From assembly GCA_019694455.1 (NCBI GenBank), contig JAIBBY010000012.1, forward strand, positions 37,780 through 101,779: a DNA stretch of 64,000 bases, given 5' to 3'. The notes under the pieces were generated by a model, which saw only the letters and a program-made list of their open reading frames with translations, searched no databases and was not told where the DNA came from. A program made the translations under genes and the position numbers. The stretch's first letter is position 1; the number at the start of each line of letters is the position of its first letter. Origin of the DNA: Pirellulales bacterium. GTDB taxonomy: Bacteria > Planctomycetota > Planctomycetia > Pirellulales > JAEUIK01. Shown one piece after another: positions 42,510 through 51,445 of the stretch.

Positions 42510-43178
42510 ATGACGATGTTTAGGCGAATGCTGCTGTGCATGTCGATCGCACTTGTCGCAGCCCGCGATGCTCATGCGGAGATCATCCTGGAAACTGCGT
42601 CTGGCTGGGACGGACATTCCGCAATCGGCAACCTTGTTGTAGGCGACACCTGGGGACAGACATTTAGGACGCCGGATAACGTGAGCCACTTATCCGAGGC
42701 GTCGTTCTGGGTTCAAACATATCCGGTGAATCCTTATGGGAACGGACCATATACCTTCGACATCACCGGCTATCTCATGGCCTGGGATGGCGAGAAGGGA
42801 ATTCAGCCGATCCTTGCGGACAGCAAAGTTTCGGTAAACACCTCGGTTGGGGAATTCAGCCGCGTTGATTTTGACTTTCAGGGGGTCAGCGTGGCGGAGA
42901 ATAGCCAATACGTCCTCTTCTTCATGGTCTCGCCAACGCCCGTGCTGAATTACGTCAATTTCGGATTCGTCGATGGCAACCCTTACGCGGATGGTGGCCT
43001 CTCCAGTCCCTACGCTGGGAGCTTCTACCTAATCAGTCTTCTGCCGTGGGGTCGATCTGTAGACGACTTAGCCTTCGAGTTGCGATTTGCGGCCGTCCCG
43101 GAGCCTTCTACATTCGGACTTGGATTGCTTGGAAGTTTTGCGCTGCTCGCCGTGTCGCTCCGGCGTGGCCGCCCATGA
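42510..43178 (+). CDS. PEP-CTERM sorting-domain protein, 3' end fused to a broken gene
   Basis: 222-residue exported protein. Signal peptide 'MFRRMLLCMSIALVAARDAH', then a beta-rich body ('GNLVVGDTWGQTFRTPDN', 'FDFQGVSVAENSQYVLFFM') typical of choice-of-anchor proteins, and the sorting tail VPEPSTFGLGLLGSFALL, ending RRGRP. The final five codons and the stop overlap, in antisense, codons of the minus-strand nucleotidyltransferase fragment ('GGHA'), so the original C-terminus seems to have been lost and replaced. The sorting motif itself is complete, so the protein may still be functional. Confidence 0.88.
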   Translation: MTMFRRMLLCMSIALVAARDAHAEIILETASGWDGHSAIGNLVVGDTWGQTFRTPDNVSHLSEASFWVQTYPVNPYGNGPYTFDITGYLMAWDGEKGIQPILADSKVSVNTSVGEFSRVDFDFQGVSVAENSQYVLFFMVSPTPVLNYVNFGFVDGNPYADGGLSSPYAGSFYLISLLPWGRSVDDLAFELRFAAVPEPSTFGLGLLGSFALLAVSLRRGRP

Positions 43179-43245
43179 CCAGCGCATCGACTCCGGCCTC
43201 TTTGATCGCGCGAACGATGCGGGCCAGTTTTTCGTCCGGGCTCAC
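43165..43245 (-). pseudogene. Nucleotidyltransferase-like gene, N-terminal ~27 codons only
   Basis: Starting at GTG 43245 the frame encodes 'VSPDEKLARIVRAIKEAG' followed by VDALVMGGHA, the opening of AbiEii/DUF1814-type nucleotidyltransferases, whose first strand usually reads (V/I)xyxVMGGxA. After GGHA the similarity stops and the sequence becomes the reverse complement of the PEP-CTERM gene. The start overlaps the upstream 75-residue gene by four bases (GTGA), so the two were once a coupled pair. Length is far too short to be functional. Confidence 0.6.
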
Positions 43246-43469
43246 GGGGGAGAGTCCTCGAACGGCCGACTCCCGTGGGAGAATAGAAGCTTCACGGCCT
43301 CGTGCCTCTTGAACGAATCCTCATCCAGTTCCATCGCCAAGCGAGTCAATTCCGGCAAATGGGCGTCGAGCCAGATTTCTTCGGCCTGGTGCGCGGTTTC
43401 CGCCGTGCCGCTGAGTAGCAGTTCGTCGATTTCGGCATGCACCGAGTTGGAGTCGAGCAACGGTTCCAT
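43242..43469 (-). CDS. 75-residue partner of the broken nucleotidyltransferase
   Basis: A short acidic protein. 'ELLLSGTAETAHQAEEIWL', then 'DAHLPELTRLAMELDEDSFK' and 'RHEAVKLLFSHGSRPFEDS' form helical, Glu/Leu-rich stretches. Similar short proteins encoded directly before nucleotidyltransferases occur in planctomycete genomes, as I recall them, but no function is known to me. The ORF is intact, yet its downstream partner is truncated, so it may be an orphan. A role like that of an antitoxin is a guess by position only. Confidence 0.55.
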   Translation of the reverse strand: MEPLLDSNSVHAEIDELLLSGTAETAHQAEEIWLDAHLPELTRLAMELDEDSFKRHEAVKLLFSHGSRPFEDSPP

Positions 43470-43575
43470 CGTGGTAATTCTAGCACGGCCGGCGATTGCG
43501 AGCGCCGAAGTAATTGCGGAGCAATTCGCGTCAGATCATCGTGGGTTCGCGGCCCAGGGCAGCGGAGGCGCCGAC

Positions 43576-43641
43576 TCCGGGGGGTACTTTCTGTCGCACG
43601 CGGCCGTGGCGGCGATCGTGCGGCCGGTTTTTCTCCACGCG
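43576..43641 (+). pseudogene. Decayed partial copy of the small membrane-protein gene
   Basis: The stretch encodes GGYFLSHAAVAAIVRP, related to GGYFLTHTVVAAIVLP of the gene at 41894-42307 (about 50 bases of obvious DNA similarity, e.g. gggtactttctg and gcgatcgtg). Upstream and downstream the match is lost, and there is no start or fitting stop. It appears to be a remnant of a duplicated gene, not a functional gene. Confidence 0.55.
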
Positions 43642-43730
43642 AATGGGGAACAGCCTGGGACATCTGGCGGAGTAGTTTCGAAGGCGAGCAACGCGATTCA
43701 ACCCACTTCGATACTTGAAGGAAGGGAATG

Positions 43731-44633
43731 TTATTCTGCGCTCATCCTTGCCCGGTTGATTTTGGCGTGGCCAGCGACCTTCTGCCAAGTCTCAATATAA
43801 AAAAGAGAAACAGTACTCGCGGCATGAATGGCCAGTCTCGCAATTCGGGAGTCGACTGGGACGTGGTCCTTGCCTTTGCCGTGTGCGTCTCCCGCATGAG
43901 TCCGCAGGGCGCCGATCCCGCCCACCACGCTGAATAGCCCAGAGAGGACTTGCCGAATATCCTGCTCCCATACCTTCGGTAGGTCGTCACGCCCCGGGGA
44001 CAGCTTTAAGTGCTTGGCGACTTCCGTCACCAAGCCTTTTATGTCCTTATTGACTGGGTATGCTTTGCCCATCTCGTCGAGGATGCACTTGCATACGCTC
44101 TCGACAGTGGAACATGCGGACGTGATCGCGTCGGCCGGATCGCGGTCAGCTTCGCTCAGCGCGCGCTCAAAGTCGGCATGTACTGAACCGAGATCCAACG
44201 CCTTCGCTTTTTCCTGCAGGGCACTCGCAGCCACCGTGTTGGTCGTAACTGTTACAACCTTGTACACGTTACCGAGCCTACGCAACTCATGTCCGTCGAA
44301 ACTCAACCGCTTGTTCATGTATACAACGACTGCCGTCAACTTCTCCGGCTCGTCGAGATAGTCGCGAGGATCGGCCACCGCCTCGATCACACGAATGATC
44401 GCTGCGTTTCCGTCCGGTCCACGCGCAGCGTTCTGCAAAACGGCCTGTACAGATGGGACTCGGGATGCGCTGCCGATGCGCAGCTCAATGTTCAGACCGC
44501 CGAAAAAACTCTCCAACTTGGGACCGCTTCTGTAGTGTCCGACAGCCGGAGTCGAATCGTTAGCGGAGCCGCCGGTCACGACCTCCGTGAGGGCAGTAAT
44601 CGTTTGAACGCTAAATCGCTTCGTCATCGCCAT
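43731..44633 (-). CDS. Abortive-infection-type protein (Abi_C domain)
   Basis: 300 residues. The C-terminal half matches the Abi_C type: 'AITSACSTVESVCKCILDEM', 'LVTEVAKHLKLSPGRDDLP', 'SGLFSVVGGIGALRTHAGDA', then HGKGKDHVPVDSRIARLAIH, with the conserved R-x-x-AG-D-AHG-x-G core. The N-terminal half (residues 1-140) is unfamiliar. Proteins with this domain are associated with phage-defence abortive infection; the mechanism of this one is not known. It lies between the broken nucleotidyltransferase pair and an unknown gene, near a tRNA, in the accessory region. Confidence 0.72.
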   Translation of the reverse strand: MAMTKRFSVQTITALTEVVTGGSANDSTPAVGHYRSGPKLESFFGGLNIELRIGSASRVPSVQAVLQNAARGPDGNAAIIRVIEAVADPRDYLDEPEKLTAVVVYMNKRLSFDGHELRRLGNVYKVVTVTTNTVAASALQEKAKALDLGSVHADFERALSEADRDPADAITSACSTVESVCKCILDEMGKAYPVNKDIKGLVTEVAKHLKLSPGRDDLPKVWEQDIRQVLSGLFSVVGGIGALRTHAGDAHGKGKDHVPVDSRIARLAIHAASTVSLFYIETWQKVAGHAKINRARMSAE

Positions 44634-44778
44634 TCAAAGTATCGGGGTGCCCTGGCCTGCGACATGTCCACCTAATGGGGTTGCCCCTGGATCGCGGAAG
44701 CTTGAGTTGGTCGAATCGTATGGCGATGAGCTTAACAGTGCCTATCGGCACAGTACAACACAAGGGTTTCGGTCGGAT

Positions 44779-45594
44779 ATGAACTGCGGCGACGCCGTGG
44801 CGCGAATCGATGCCGACACCAAGGAACTAACGCTGCGACACCGTGGTTACGCGCGGATACGTGGCAAGATCGTAGGCCTGCCACCGCTCAAGCGGAGCGT
44901 GCGCTGGGAGGCGCGGCTGACGCTGCCGGTGGATGACACCGGAGAGTTTCCTTCGCCAGTTGTGGAGCAATCTCCTTTGCAAGACAGGGAGGAATTCGTG
45001 TTCCGATTTTCCTGCATTGGAGTGAATCTCGACCTGCAAATCAGCGACACCGGGCGAGTATGGCATACCGTGGCGACGCTGAAGGCGGATGCGGAGGGGG
45101 AACTCGATGTCGGAGAGATTGCGGTTGACGCCGATAAGTTGGAGGCCGCGCTGACGGACCCGATGGCCTTGGCGTTTGCCGGCGCCGACATCGACGACGA
45201 ACAGTTCGTACTGAACGATCGTGGGCATGACTCGCGGGCATGGCTTGCCCATGCCGTCGAAGCAGCGAACCGGGCGAACAAGAAGCTGCTCATCGTCGCA
45301 ACCGACCCGAATGGACCGTTGTGCCGAGACCTCGCCCAATGGTTGCGCGAAGATCGCGCCGTCACCGACGGCTGTCGGCTGTTGGCGCTGCGTGTATCGC
45401 AACCGTTTGGAATCGACGCGCACTCATTTGTGCCTTGGCTGGACGTCAGTTTTGCCGACGCCGAACAGATGGTTATGGCGATTGTGTCACCGCAAGGAAT
45501 CCTGTTGGAGCGCTGGCGGCCCGGCGAGTTTTCGCACGACGGCCGGATCGATCGCGCAAAAGTCCAAGCGCTGCTCACAAAACATCGAAACTGA
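44779..45594 (+). CDS. Unrecognised protein, possible thioredoxin-like C-terminal part
   Basis: 271 residues from ATG 44779; the frame extends to 44647, but that stretch does not look protein-like. Residues ~1-150 are beta-rich ('LTLRHRGYARIRGKIVGLPP', 'RFSCIGVNLDLQISDTG') without a known family. The C-terminal ~100 residues (KKLLIVATDPNGPLCRDL, 'CRLLALRVSQPFGIDAHSF', 'VMAIVSPQGILLERWRPGEF') have the strand-helix order of a thioredoxin-like fold, with a single Cys, not a CxxC. Divergent from the Abi_C gene and upstream of a tRNA-Arg. Function not known. Confidence 0.5.
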   Translation: MNCGDAVARIDADTKELTLRHRGYARIRGKIVGLPPLKRSVRWEARLTLPVDDTGEFPSPVVEQSPLQDREEFVFRFSCIGVNLDLQISDTGRVWHTVATLKADAEGELDVGEIAVDADKLEAALTDPMALAFAGADIDDEQFVLNDRGHDSRAWLAHAVEAANRANKKLLIVATDPNGPLCRDLAQWLREDRAVTDGCRLLALRVSQPFGIDAHSFVPWLDVSFADAEQMVMAIVSPQGILLERWRPGEFSHDGRIDRAKVQALLTKHRN

Positions 45595-45775
45595 TGGCCC
45601 ATGGTGAGGGCGATTGGCAATTGTCAGCGTGTTTTGCAGAGTCCGTCGTCACAATAGCCGCCGCTTGGGCTTGTTCGGGGCCTATTTCTTGCTACCTTTG
45701 AGGGTCCGCCGCGAACCCGCGAGACCGGTCGACGTATCTTGTGATATGCCAACGGTCTGCCGGCCGGCGACAGAC

Positions 45776-45849
<74 letters not shown>

Positions 45850-46061
45850 CTTTTCTTGGCCTATTCTCTTTTGAGCCAAGGACTTACCTTCTGTTGGCGG
45901 CATTCTGGCCGCTGATCGCCGGGGAGGCGATGACGCCTCTGGGCAGCAAAATTCCCTTGCTATTGTCCGGTTTTGATCGCGGGCAACGTCTAGAGAGATA
46001 GGGAAAGCTAGCTTGCGCCTATTTCCGCGTAAGCCAAGCACCGGAATTTGGCGGTCAAGTG

Positions 46062-46259
46062 ATGGACGTTGTAATGCTGCAAACCGTTGGGGCAATCCTA
46101 GCCATCGGAGTTGTCGCGTCGTTGGCAGCGTTTGCCTTTTTGGTGCGGAAGCAAAGTAGCCCCATGGTTTTTTCCTGCCCTCAGTGCGGCAATCTGTCGT
46201 CGCCGTTGACGCATGTGTGTCCACGTTGCGGGCGACCACTGCGCGACGAATGGCCGTGA
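46062..46259 (+). CDS. Small membrane protein with zinc-ribbon
   Basis: 65 residues: one helix (VGAILAIGVVASLAAFAFLV) then a short tail with two CxxC pairs, CPQCGNL and CPRCGRPL, a compact zinc ribbon. Its function is unknown. Start could be GTG 46059 or ATG 46062. It lies alone after the tRNA. The gap to the next gene (46260-46490) has a perfect 7-bp hairpin gggaaaa / ttttccc at 46393-46409 but no gene. Confidence 0.6.
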   Translation: MDVVMLQTVGAILAIGVVASLAAFAFLVRKQSSPMVFSCPQCGNLSSPLTHVCPRCGRPLRDEWP

Positions 46260-46490
46260 CCGTCTGGCGGCTGCGGCTTTCTTTCTCGCCTCGCGATGCG
46301 AGGGTATTGGCCGGCGTTTGTTGCTGGCAAGCGCGCGCCGGCGCCCCCCCAAATTAGTTATGGGTTCGTGGCCAGCGCATGTCTGAACTACGGGAAAAGT
46401 GTTTTCCCAGGCGGCACAAAGGGGTAAGCTTAAGAGTAGTCAGTACGGCGATCGGCTGATCGCCTTCGCACGCGCCAGGAGGGTGAGACC

Positions 46491-46721
46491 ATGCGGACAG
46501 CACTTGCCATTCGAGACGGGCAGAAATGCGAGGTCGCCTTTCAACTTCTGCGATCGACCTGGCATGTCGATTCTGGAGTGTTGATCGCGGGCGATCCGCG
46601 CTTCTTTGCGCCGGGCGACATCTTTGTGCTGGAAACCAAGTCGGGCGTGACGGCCGACCTGGTGGTCGACAAGGTGCGGCCGAATTGCGGCGAGGCGCTG
46701 GTGGCGTTCAGCAACGCGTGA
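46491..46721 (+). CDS. Small protein of unknown function, coupled to a HAD phosphatase
   Basis: 76 residues, soluble, with a probable beta-barrel pattern (CEVAFQLLRSTWHVDSGV, FAPGDIFVLETKSGVTADLV). I do not recognise it. GGAGGGTGAGACC precedes the ATG, a strong ribosome binding site. Its stop overlaps the start of the next gene by four bases (GTGA), so they are translationally coupled. The coupling suggests a functional link with the exported HAD phosphatase, but none is known. Confidence 0.55.
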   Translation: MRTALAIRDGQKCEVAFQLLRSTWHVDSGVLIAGDPRFFAPGDIFVLETKSGVTADLVVDKVRPNCGEALVAFSNA

Positions 46722-47716
46722 ATGCGGCCTGTCGGGTCCTGTCGATCTGCGCCGTCTTGCTTGTGTTGACGTCGAGCGCGCGCGGCACGGACGATCCCTT
46801 GCCGTCCTGGAACCAAGGCCCCGCGCGCGAGGCGATTATCGACTTTGTGCGCCGGACCACGGAGGATGGCGGTCCCGAGTTCGTGCCGATCGAGGAGCGG
46901 ATCGCCACCTTCGATCAGGATGGCACGCTGTGGGTGGAGCAGCCGATCTACACGCAGGTGACCTTTGCGATCGATCGGGTGAAGGCGCTGGCGCCGAGTC
47001 ATCCCGAGTGGCAAAAGGAACAGCCATTCGCCGCCATTTTGAATGAAGATCGCGCGCAGCTTGCGCTGCTTTCGATTCAAGACTTCGCGCAGATCGCCGC
47101 CGTCAGTCACAGCGGCATGACGGTGGATGCGTTTCATGGCCTGGTGCGCGATTGGTTGGCCCAGGCCCGTCATCCACGTTTTCGGCAGCCGTACACGGCC
47201 TGCGCGTATCTGCCGATGCTCGAAGCGATGCGCTATCTGCGCGCGAGCGGCTATCAGACGTACATCGTGACCGGGGGCGGACAGGAGTTTGTGCGCGTCT
47301 ACAGCGAGGCGGTGTACGGGGTGGGGCCCGAGCGAGTGATTGGTTCGGCGGCGCAGACGCAATTTGTGAACGATGGCGATGGACCGCCGCGACTGGTGAA
47401 ACTGCCGAAGATGCTGCTCGTCGACGACAAGGGGGGCAAGCCCGAGGGGATCAACCTGGTAATTGGCCGACGGCCGCGGGCGGCGTTTGGCAATTCGACT
47501 GGCGACCAGCAGATGCTGGAATGGACCAAGGCGGGTAGCGGCGCGCGGCTGGCGCTGTTGGTGCATCACGACGACGCGGAGCGCGAATACGCCTACGGCG
47601 CCGATTCAAAGATTGGCACGTTCAGCGCGGAACTGATGGCCGAGGCGCGGCAGCGCGGCTGGATCGTGGTGAGCATGCAGCGCGATTGGAAGCGGATCTT
47701 CGCTTTCGAAAAGTAG
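46718..47716 (+). CDS. Exported HAD-superfamily phosphatase
   Basis: 332 residues with an N-terminal signal (SICAVLLVLTSSARG) from GTG 46718. HAD motif I is TFDQDGTLW at ~65-72, with both Asp residues; motif II is YIVTGGGQEF, motif III Lys is in DDKGGKPEGI and motif IV is FGNSTGDQQML. It resembles the exported phosphoserine-phosphatase-like HAD proteins found in many bacteria, and the insertion between motif I and II would act as cap. The substrate is unknown. Coupled to the 76-residue protein upstream. Confidence 0.85.
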   Translation: MNAACRVLSICAVLLVLTSSARGTDDPLPSWNQGPAREAIIDFVRRTTEDGGPEFVPIEERIATFDQDGTLWVEQPIYTQVTFAIDRVKALAPSHPEWQKEQPFAAILNEDRAQLALLSIQDFAQIAAVSHSGMTVDAFHGLVRDWLAQARHPRFRQPYTACAYLPMLEAMRYLRASGYQTYIVTGGGQEFVRVYSEAVYGVGPERVIGSAAQTQFVNDGDGPPRLVKLPKMLLVDDKGGKPEGINLVIGRRPRAAFGNSTGDQQMLEWTKAGSGARLALLVHHDDAEREYAYGADSKIGTFSAELMAEARQRGWIVVSMQRDWKRIFAFEK

Positions 47717-47854
47717 CGAGCGCAGCGGATTGCCGCGGCGTTACGACTTGAAGTTATGACTTGCCGATGCTGCCGCGCTGCGTTTTCATGGCGCGGCCTT
47801 GGATTAGTAATGATCCCACCAGGGACAGGGCACACACCGCACCGTGGCCGACAT

Positions 47855-48637
47855 TCAAAGGTTGTGAAGAAATTCGATCGCTTGGCGCATTTCGGCGGCG
47901 GGATCGGCGCCGCGATCGCTCTGAATAGCGAAGTAGCCACGATAGGCGCGCTCTGCCAGGGCGCTGAGGACGGCCGGGAAATCGACTGAGCCGCGGCCGA
48001 TGGGGACTTCCACACCGCGGCCTTGCGCGGCGTCGCGCACGCCATCTTTGACATGCACATAGTGAATGTGCGGCCCCAACAGTTCGGCGGCCTCGGTGGC
48101 CGAGAATCCTTGGAGCGCCAAGTTGCCCGGGTTGAGGGTGACGCCCAGGCTGCCATCTGGCAGGGCCTGGATGAGCTTTTGCAGTTGGGCGGGGCTTTCG
48201 CTGCCAGTTTCGGCACAGAGCAGCGCGCCGACGCGGTGGCCATACTCGCCCAGGTCGCGGAGCACATCGACCATGAGGGGCCAGGCGGGATCGGTATCGT
48301 CATCTGGGACGCGGCCCACATGGTTGACCACAACCGAAGCGCCGAGGGCGTGGGCCAACTGCATGGCCTGGCGAGTGGCCTCGACGCGGCGATCGAGATC
48401 GAGAGCGACGTTGTATCCCCGGCGGGTGTAGAAGGAGAGCGCGGCCACGCGGAGGCGGACGTCTTCGAGTTGCTTGCGAAGTTGGCGCACGGCGGTCTGC
48501 GACATCTCCTGGGGGCGGACATCGAGACGGGCGTCTAGCTCGACGGCGCTGGCGCCAAGTTCGGCGGCCGTCTGCAACGCGGACCGAAAGGGTTGGCGAA
48601 GATTGCGCAATTGGACGGCAATTTTCAGTTCTGGCAC
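47855..48637 (-). CDS. Sugar phosphate isomerase/epimerase-like protein
   Basis: 260-residue xylose-isomerase-type TIM barrel. The strands carry metal-binding acidic and His residues in the usual places: 'AVELDARLDV', 'ASVVVNHVGRVPD', 'ALLCAETGSESP', 'GVTLNPGNLALQGF', 'IHYVHVKDGVRD' and 'RGYFAIQSDRGADP'. Such enzymes isomerise or epimerise small sugars or inositol derivatives. Family membership is clear, substrate is not. Its 3' end is followed by ~140 bases to the HAD gene stop. Read divergently from the large secreted protein. Confidence 0.8.
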   Translation of the reverse strand: MPELKIAVQLRNLRQPFRSALQTAAELGASAVELDARLDVRPQEMSQTAVRQLRKQLEDVRLRVAALSFYTRRGYNVALDLDRRVEATRQAMQLAHALGASVVVNHVGRVPDDDTDPAWPLMVDVLRDLGEYGHRVGALLCAETGSESPAQLQKLIQALPDGSLGVTLNPGNLALQGFSATEAAELLGPHIHYVHVKDGVRDAAQGRGVEVPIGRGSVDFPAVLSALAERAYRGYFAIQSDRGADPAAEMRQAIEFLHNL

Positions 48638-48755
48638 GCTGGAGGGCTCCTAACGCGGGTAGCGGCTGCGCAAGTTGTTCTGGAGTTGGACGCGCGGCGG
48701 GCACGATGAAGCAGACGAAGCCTGATCGTCTCGATTGGTGGTGTTGACCCGGCGC

Positions 48756-51365
48756 ATGTCGATTTGTTCATTTCTATTAGCGTGCATTCTAGCGGCGGGC
48801 CCCGCGCCGCCCAGCGAGGCGCCCGGCGCGCATTTAACAAGCGTTTTTGCGTCTGACTTTGGCGACCCGAGCGACTCGGACTTCAACGGTTGGCCCGATG
48901 GCTGGACGCGGCGGCATGGGGGCGGGTTTCCGCGGTTCGTCGAGGTGGCGCTCGATTTCGAATCGCTGGCGGCTGAGATACGGGGGTCGCTGCGGGCGCG
49001 GATGAACGGCGGCGCGGTGGAGATATCGTCGCCGGCGATCCCGATTGACGAGCGGCACAACTATGCGTTGAGCGCGGCGATCAAGACGACAGGGCTGACA
49101 CGCAGCCAAGCTTCGGCGCGATTGGCGCTGCTCGACGAAAACGGAAAAGAGATCGAATCGTTCGCCAGCGCGACGGTCGGGGGCACGGCGGACTGGACGA
49201 CAGTCAACATTCCGCCGAGCAATGCGGGGGGCGCCGCCGCGCGATTTGCCGTGGTGCGGCTGGTGGTGAACTCCGACGGGCGGCATGACCTGGCCGGCGA
49301 CGTGTGGTTCCATCATGTGCGACTGTATGAACAGCCGCGATTGCGCATCGAGGCGAATCATCCGCTGGCGCTCTATAGCGAACCGGGCACGATCGAGTTG
49401 CAGATTGGGGTGGCGGGGCTGAAGCGCGAGATGACCGACCTGCAGTTGGAATTGCTCGACTTTGCCAATCAGGTATTGGCCCATTCGGAAATGAAGCTGG
49501 ATCTGAATACATCGCCGGCCGCGGCCACTTCCGTTGCCGCTGGCGCAGAGTCGGCGGAGCCAGGCGCCGGGGTGGAATGGAGCGGGGTAGTAAGCTGGCG
49601 GCCGCCGGTGAAGGATTTTGGCTACTATCGCGTTCGCGCCCGACTGGGCGGGGCGGGCGACGAGTTGGCCGAGACGATTTCGCTGTGCGTGTTGGACCCG
49701 CAAACCCGATGGGGAGGGCAGTTTGGCTGGTCGTTTTCGGCCGAGGAGCGCGACAAGCTGCCGCCGGCGATAGTCGAATTGATTCAGCAGGCGGGCATCG
49801 GCTGGGTGAAGATGCCGCTCTGGCTCGACGAGAAGGATCCGCGGGCGGCGCCGACACGGCGCCTACTGGCGACGCTGAATCTGCGAAACATCAACTGCGT
49901 GGGCGTGCTGGCCGCGCCACCGGCGTCGGTGCGCGCGAAGCTGCCGAGCAGCGCTTTCGCAGCCAACGTGTTCACCGCTGATCCGAAGATTTGGTATCCC
50001 TCGCTGGAGAACGTGTTCCTGCAGTTCGGCATCGAAACGCGGTACTGGCAATTGGGACGCGACGGCGACCGGTCGTTTGTGGGTTTTCCGGAGTTGAATC
50101 GGCGATTGATCGAGATCAAGAAGCAATTGGAAACTTCGGGGCAAGCATTGCACATGGGGATTGGCTGGGACTGGATCGAAGAGTTGCCGGCCGATCAGGG
50201 GACGTTACGGTTTGTTGATTTGTCGAGCCACCCTGCGCTAACAACACAAGAGACTCAAAATTACCTTCAAGAAACCACGCGTGGGCAGACAAGTCGTTGG
50301 CTGAACATCGAACCGGCTTGGTTGGCGACGCTAGCGAGCCAGGATCGCGCAGCGGCCTTGGTGCAACGGATGGTCACGGCGGCCGCGTTTGGCGCCGATG
50401 GAATCTTCTTCGCGACGCCGCTGGATCGCGAAGCGGGGCTGATTGAGGCGGATGGACGCCCGACGGAATTGTATGTGGCCTGGCGATCCACCGCTCAGGC
50501 ACTAGCGGGGGCGACTCAAATTGGCTCGACGCCGCTGCCCGAGGGGAGCCACAACCGCGTTTTTGTTCGCGGCGACAAGGCGGTGATGGTGGTTTGGCGC
50601 GACGAGCCCGCCAATGAGACTTTGTACCTGGGCGAGCAAGTGGTTTGCCGCGACATGTTCGGCGCGGAAGTCCCGCTCGAACGTGACGGAGATCAGGTGG
50701 TGCTGCCGGTGGGGCGCGCGCCGCGATTTGTGCATGGCGTGTCGCCAGACATCGCGCGGTGGCGAATTGCGACGACGATCGAACCGGCGCAGTTGCCGAG
50801 CACGCCGGGCCAGACATTCACGGCGCGGTTGGCGCTGAACAACACCTTTGGACAGAACGTGAGTGGCCGCGTGCGGCTGGCGACGCCACAGGGTTGGATC
50901 GTGCATCCAAGCCAGTTCGACTTTCGCCTCTCCAGCGGCGAGCGATTGGCGCGCGATCTGCGGGTGACGCTCCCGTTTGGAGTGGAAAGCGGCGCGCAGC
51001 AGGTGCGGGCCGAGTTTGAGCTGTTTGCCGATCGGCCATACCGCCTTGATAGCTTTGTGCCGGTCGTGGTGGGCGTAGGCGACGTGGAGATCGCCGTCAA
51101 TACGCAGGTAAACACCGACGGCGTTTTGGAAATTGAACAGCGACTGTCCAACCATACCGACCAACCGATTCGATTCTCGTGCAGCCTGTTCGCCAGAGAA
51201 CGCAGGCGGCAGCGGTTTGAGTTGGTGGGCCCGCCGCAGGGGCAAACTTATGCGACCTTTCGCGTGCCCAACGGCGGCGCGCTGGTTGGCGAGACGCTGT
51301 GGCTGCGCGCCACGGAGATTGGCGGTCGGCGCGTGCTGAACTACCGCTTCGTCGTCGAACCGTAG
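48756..51365 (+). CDS. Large secreted glycoside-hydrolase-like protein
   Basis: 869 residues. Signal peptide CSFLLACILAAGPAPPS, then a beta-sandwich part (to ~320) with a CBM-like first domain ('WPDGWTRRHGGGFPRFVEV'). A TIM-barrel-like region follows (~340-590) with 'IGWVKMPLWLDEKDPRA', 'VFLQFGIETRYWQLGRDGDR' and 'IEELPADQGTLRFVDLSSH', where Glu residues could be catalytic. The C-terminal ~200 residues are Ig-like (TFTARLALNNTFGQNVSG). Architecture suggests an exported glycoside hydrolase, but I cannot name a family. ATG 48756 starts the signal peptide; the frame opens at 48735. Confidence 0.55.
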   Translation: MSICSFLLACILAAGPAPPSEAPGAHLTSVFASDFGDPSDSDFNGWPDGWTRRHGGGFPRFVEVALDFESLAAEIRGSLRARMNGGAVEISSPAIPIDERHNYALSAAIKTTGLTRSQASARLALLDENGKEIESFASATVGGTADWTTVNIPPSNAGGAAARFAVVRLVVNSDGRHDLAGDVWFHHVRLYEQPRLRIEANHPLALYSEPGTIELQIGVAGLKREMTDLQLELLDFANQVLAHSEMKLDLNTSPAAATSVAAGAESAEPGAGVEWSGVVSWRPPVKDFGYYRVRARLGGAGDELAETISLCVLDPQTRWGGQFGWSFSAEERDKLPPAIVELIQQAGIGWVKMPLWLDEKDPRAAPTRRLLATLNLRNINCVGVLAAPPASVRAKLPSSAFAANVFTADPKIWYPSLENVFLQFGIETRYWQLGRDGDRSFVGFPELNRRLIEIKKQLETSGQALHMGIGWDWIEELPADQGTLRFVDLSSHPALTTQETQNYLQETTRGQTSRWLNIEPAWLATLASQDRAAALVQRMVTAAAFGADGIFFATPLDREAGLIEADGRPTELYVAWRSTAQALAGATQIGSTPLPEGSHNRVFVRGDKAVMVVWRDEPANETLYLGEQVVCRDMFGAEVPLERDGDQVVLPVGRAPRFVHGVSPDIARWRIATTIEPAQLPSTPGQTFTARLALNNTFGQNVSGRVRLATPQGWIVHPSQFDFRLSSGERLARDLRVTLPFGVESGAQQVRAEFELFADRPYRLDSFVPVVVGVGDVEIAVNTQVNTDGVLEIEQRLSNHTDQPIRFSCSLFARERRRQRFELVGPPQGQTYATFRVPNGGALVGETLWLRATEIGGRRVLNYRFVVEP

Positions 51366-51445
51366 TCGATTGGCTATGATGTGCGGCAGCGGCGCCATGG
51401 GCCGCTGCGCAAGTCGTCACGTTCGCGCCAACACCGAGACGCTCG

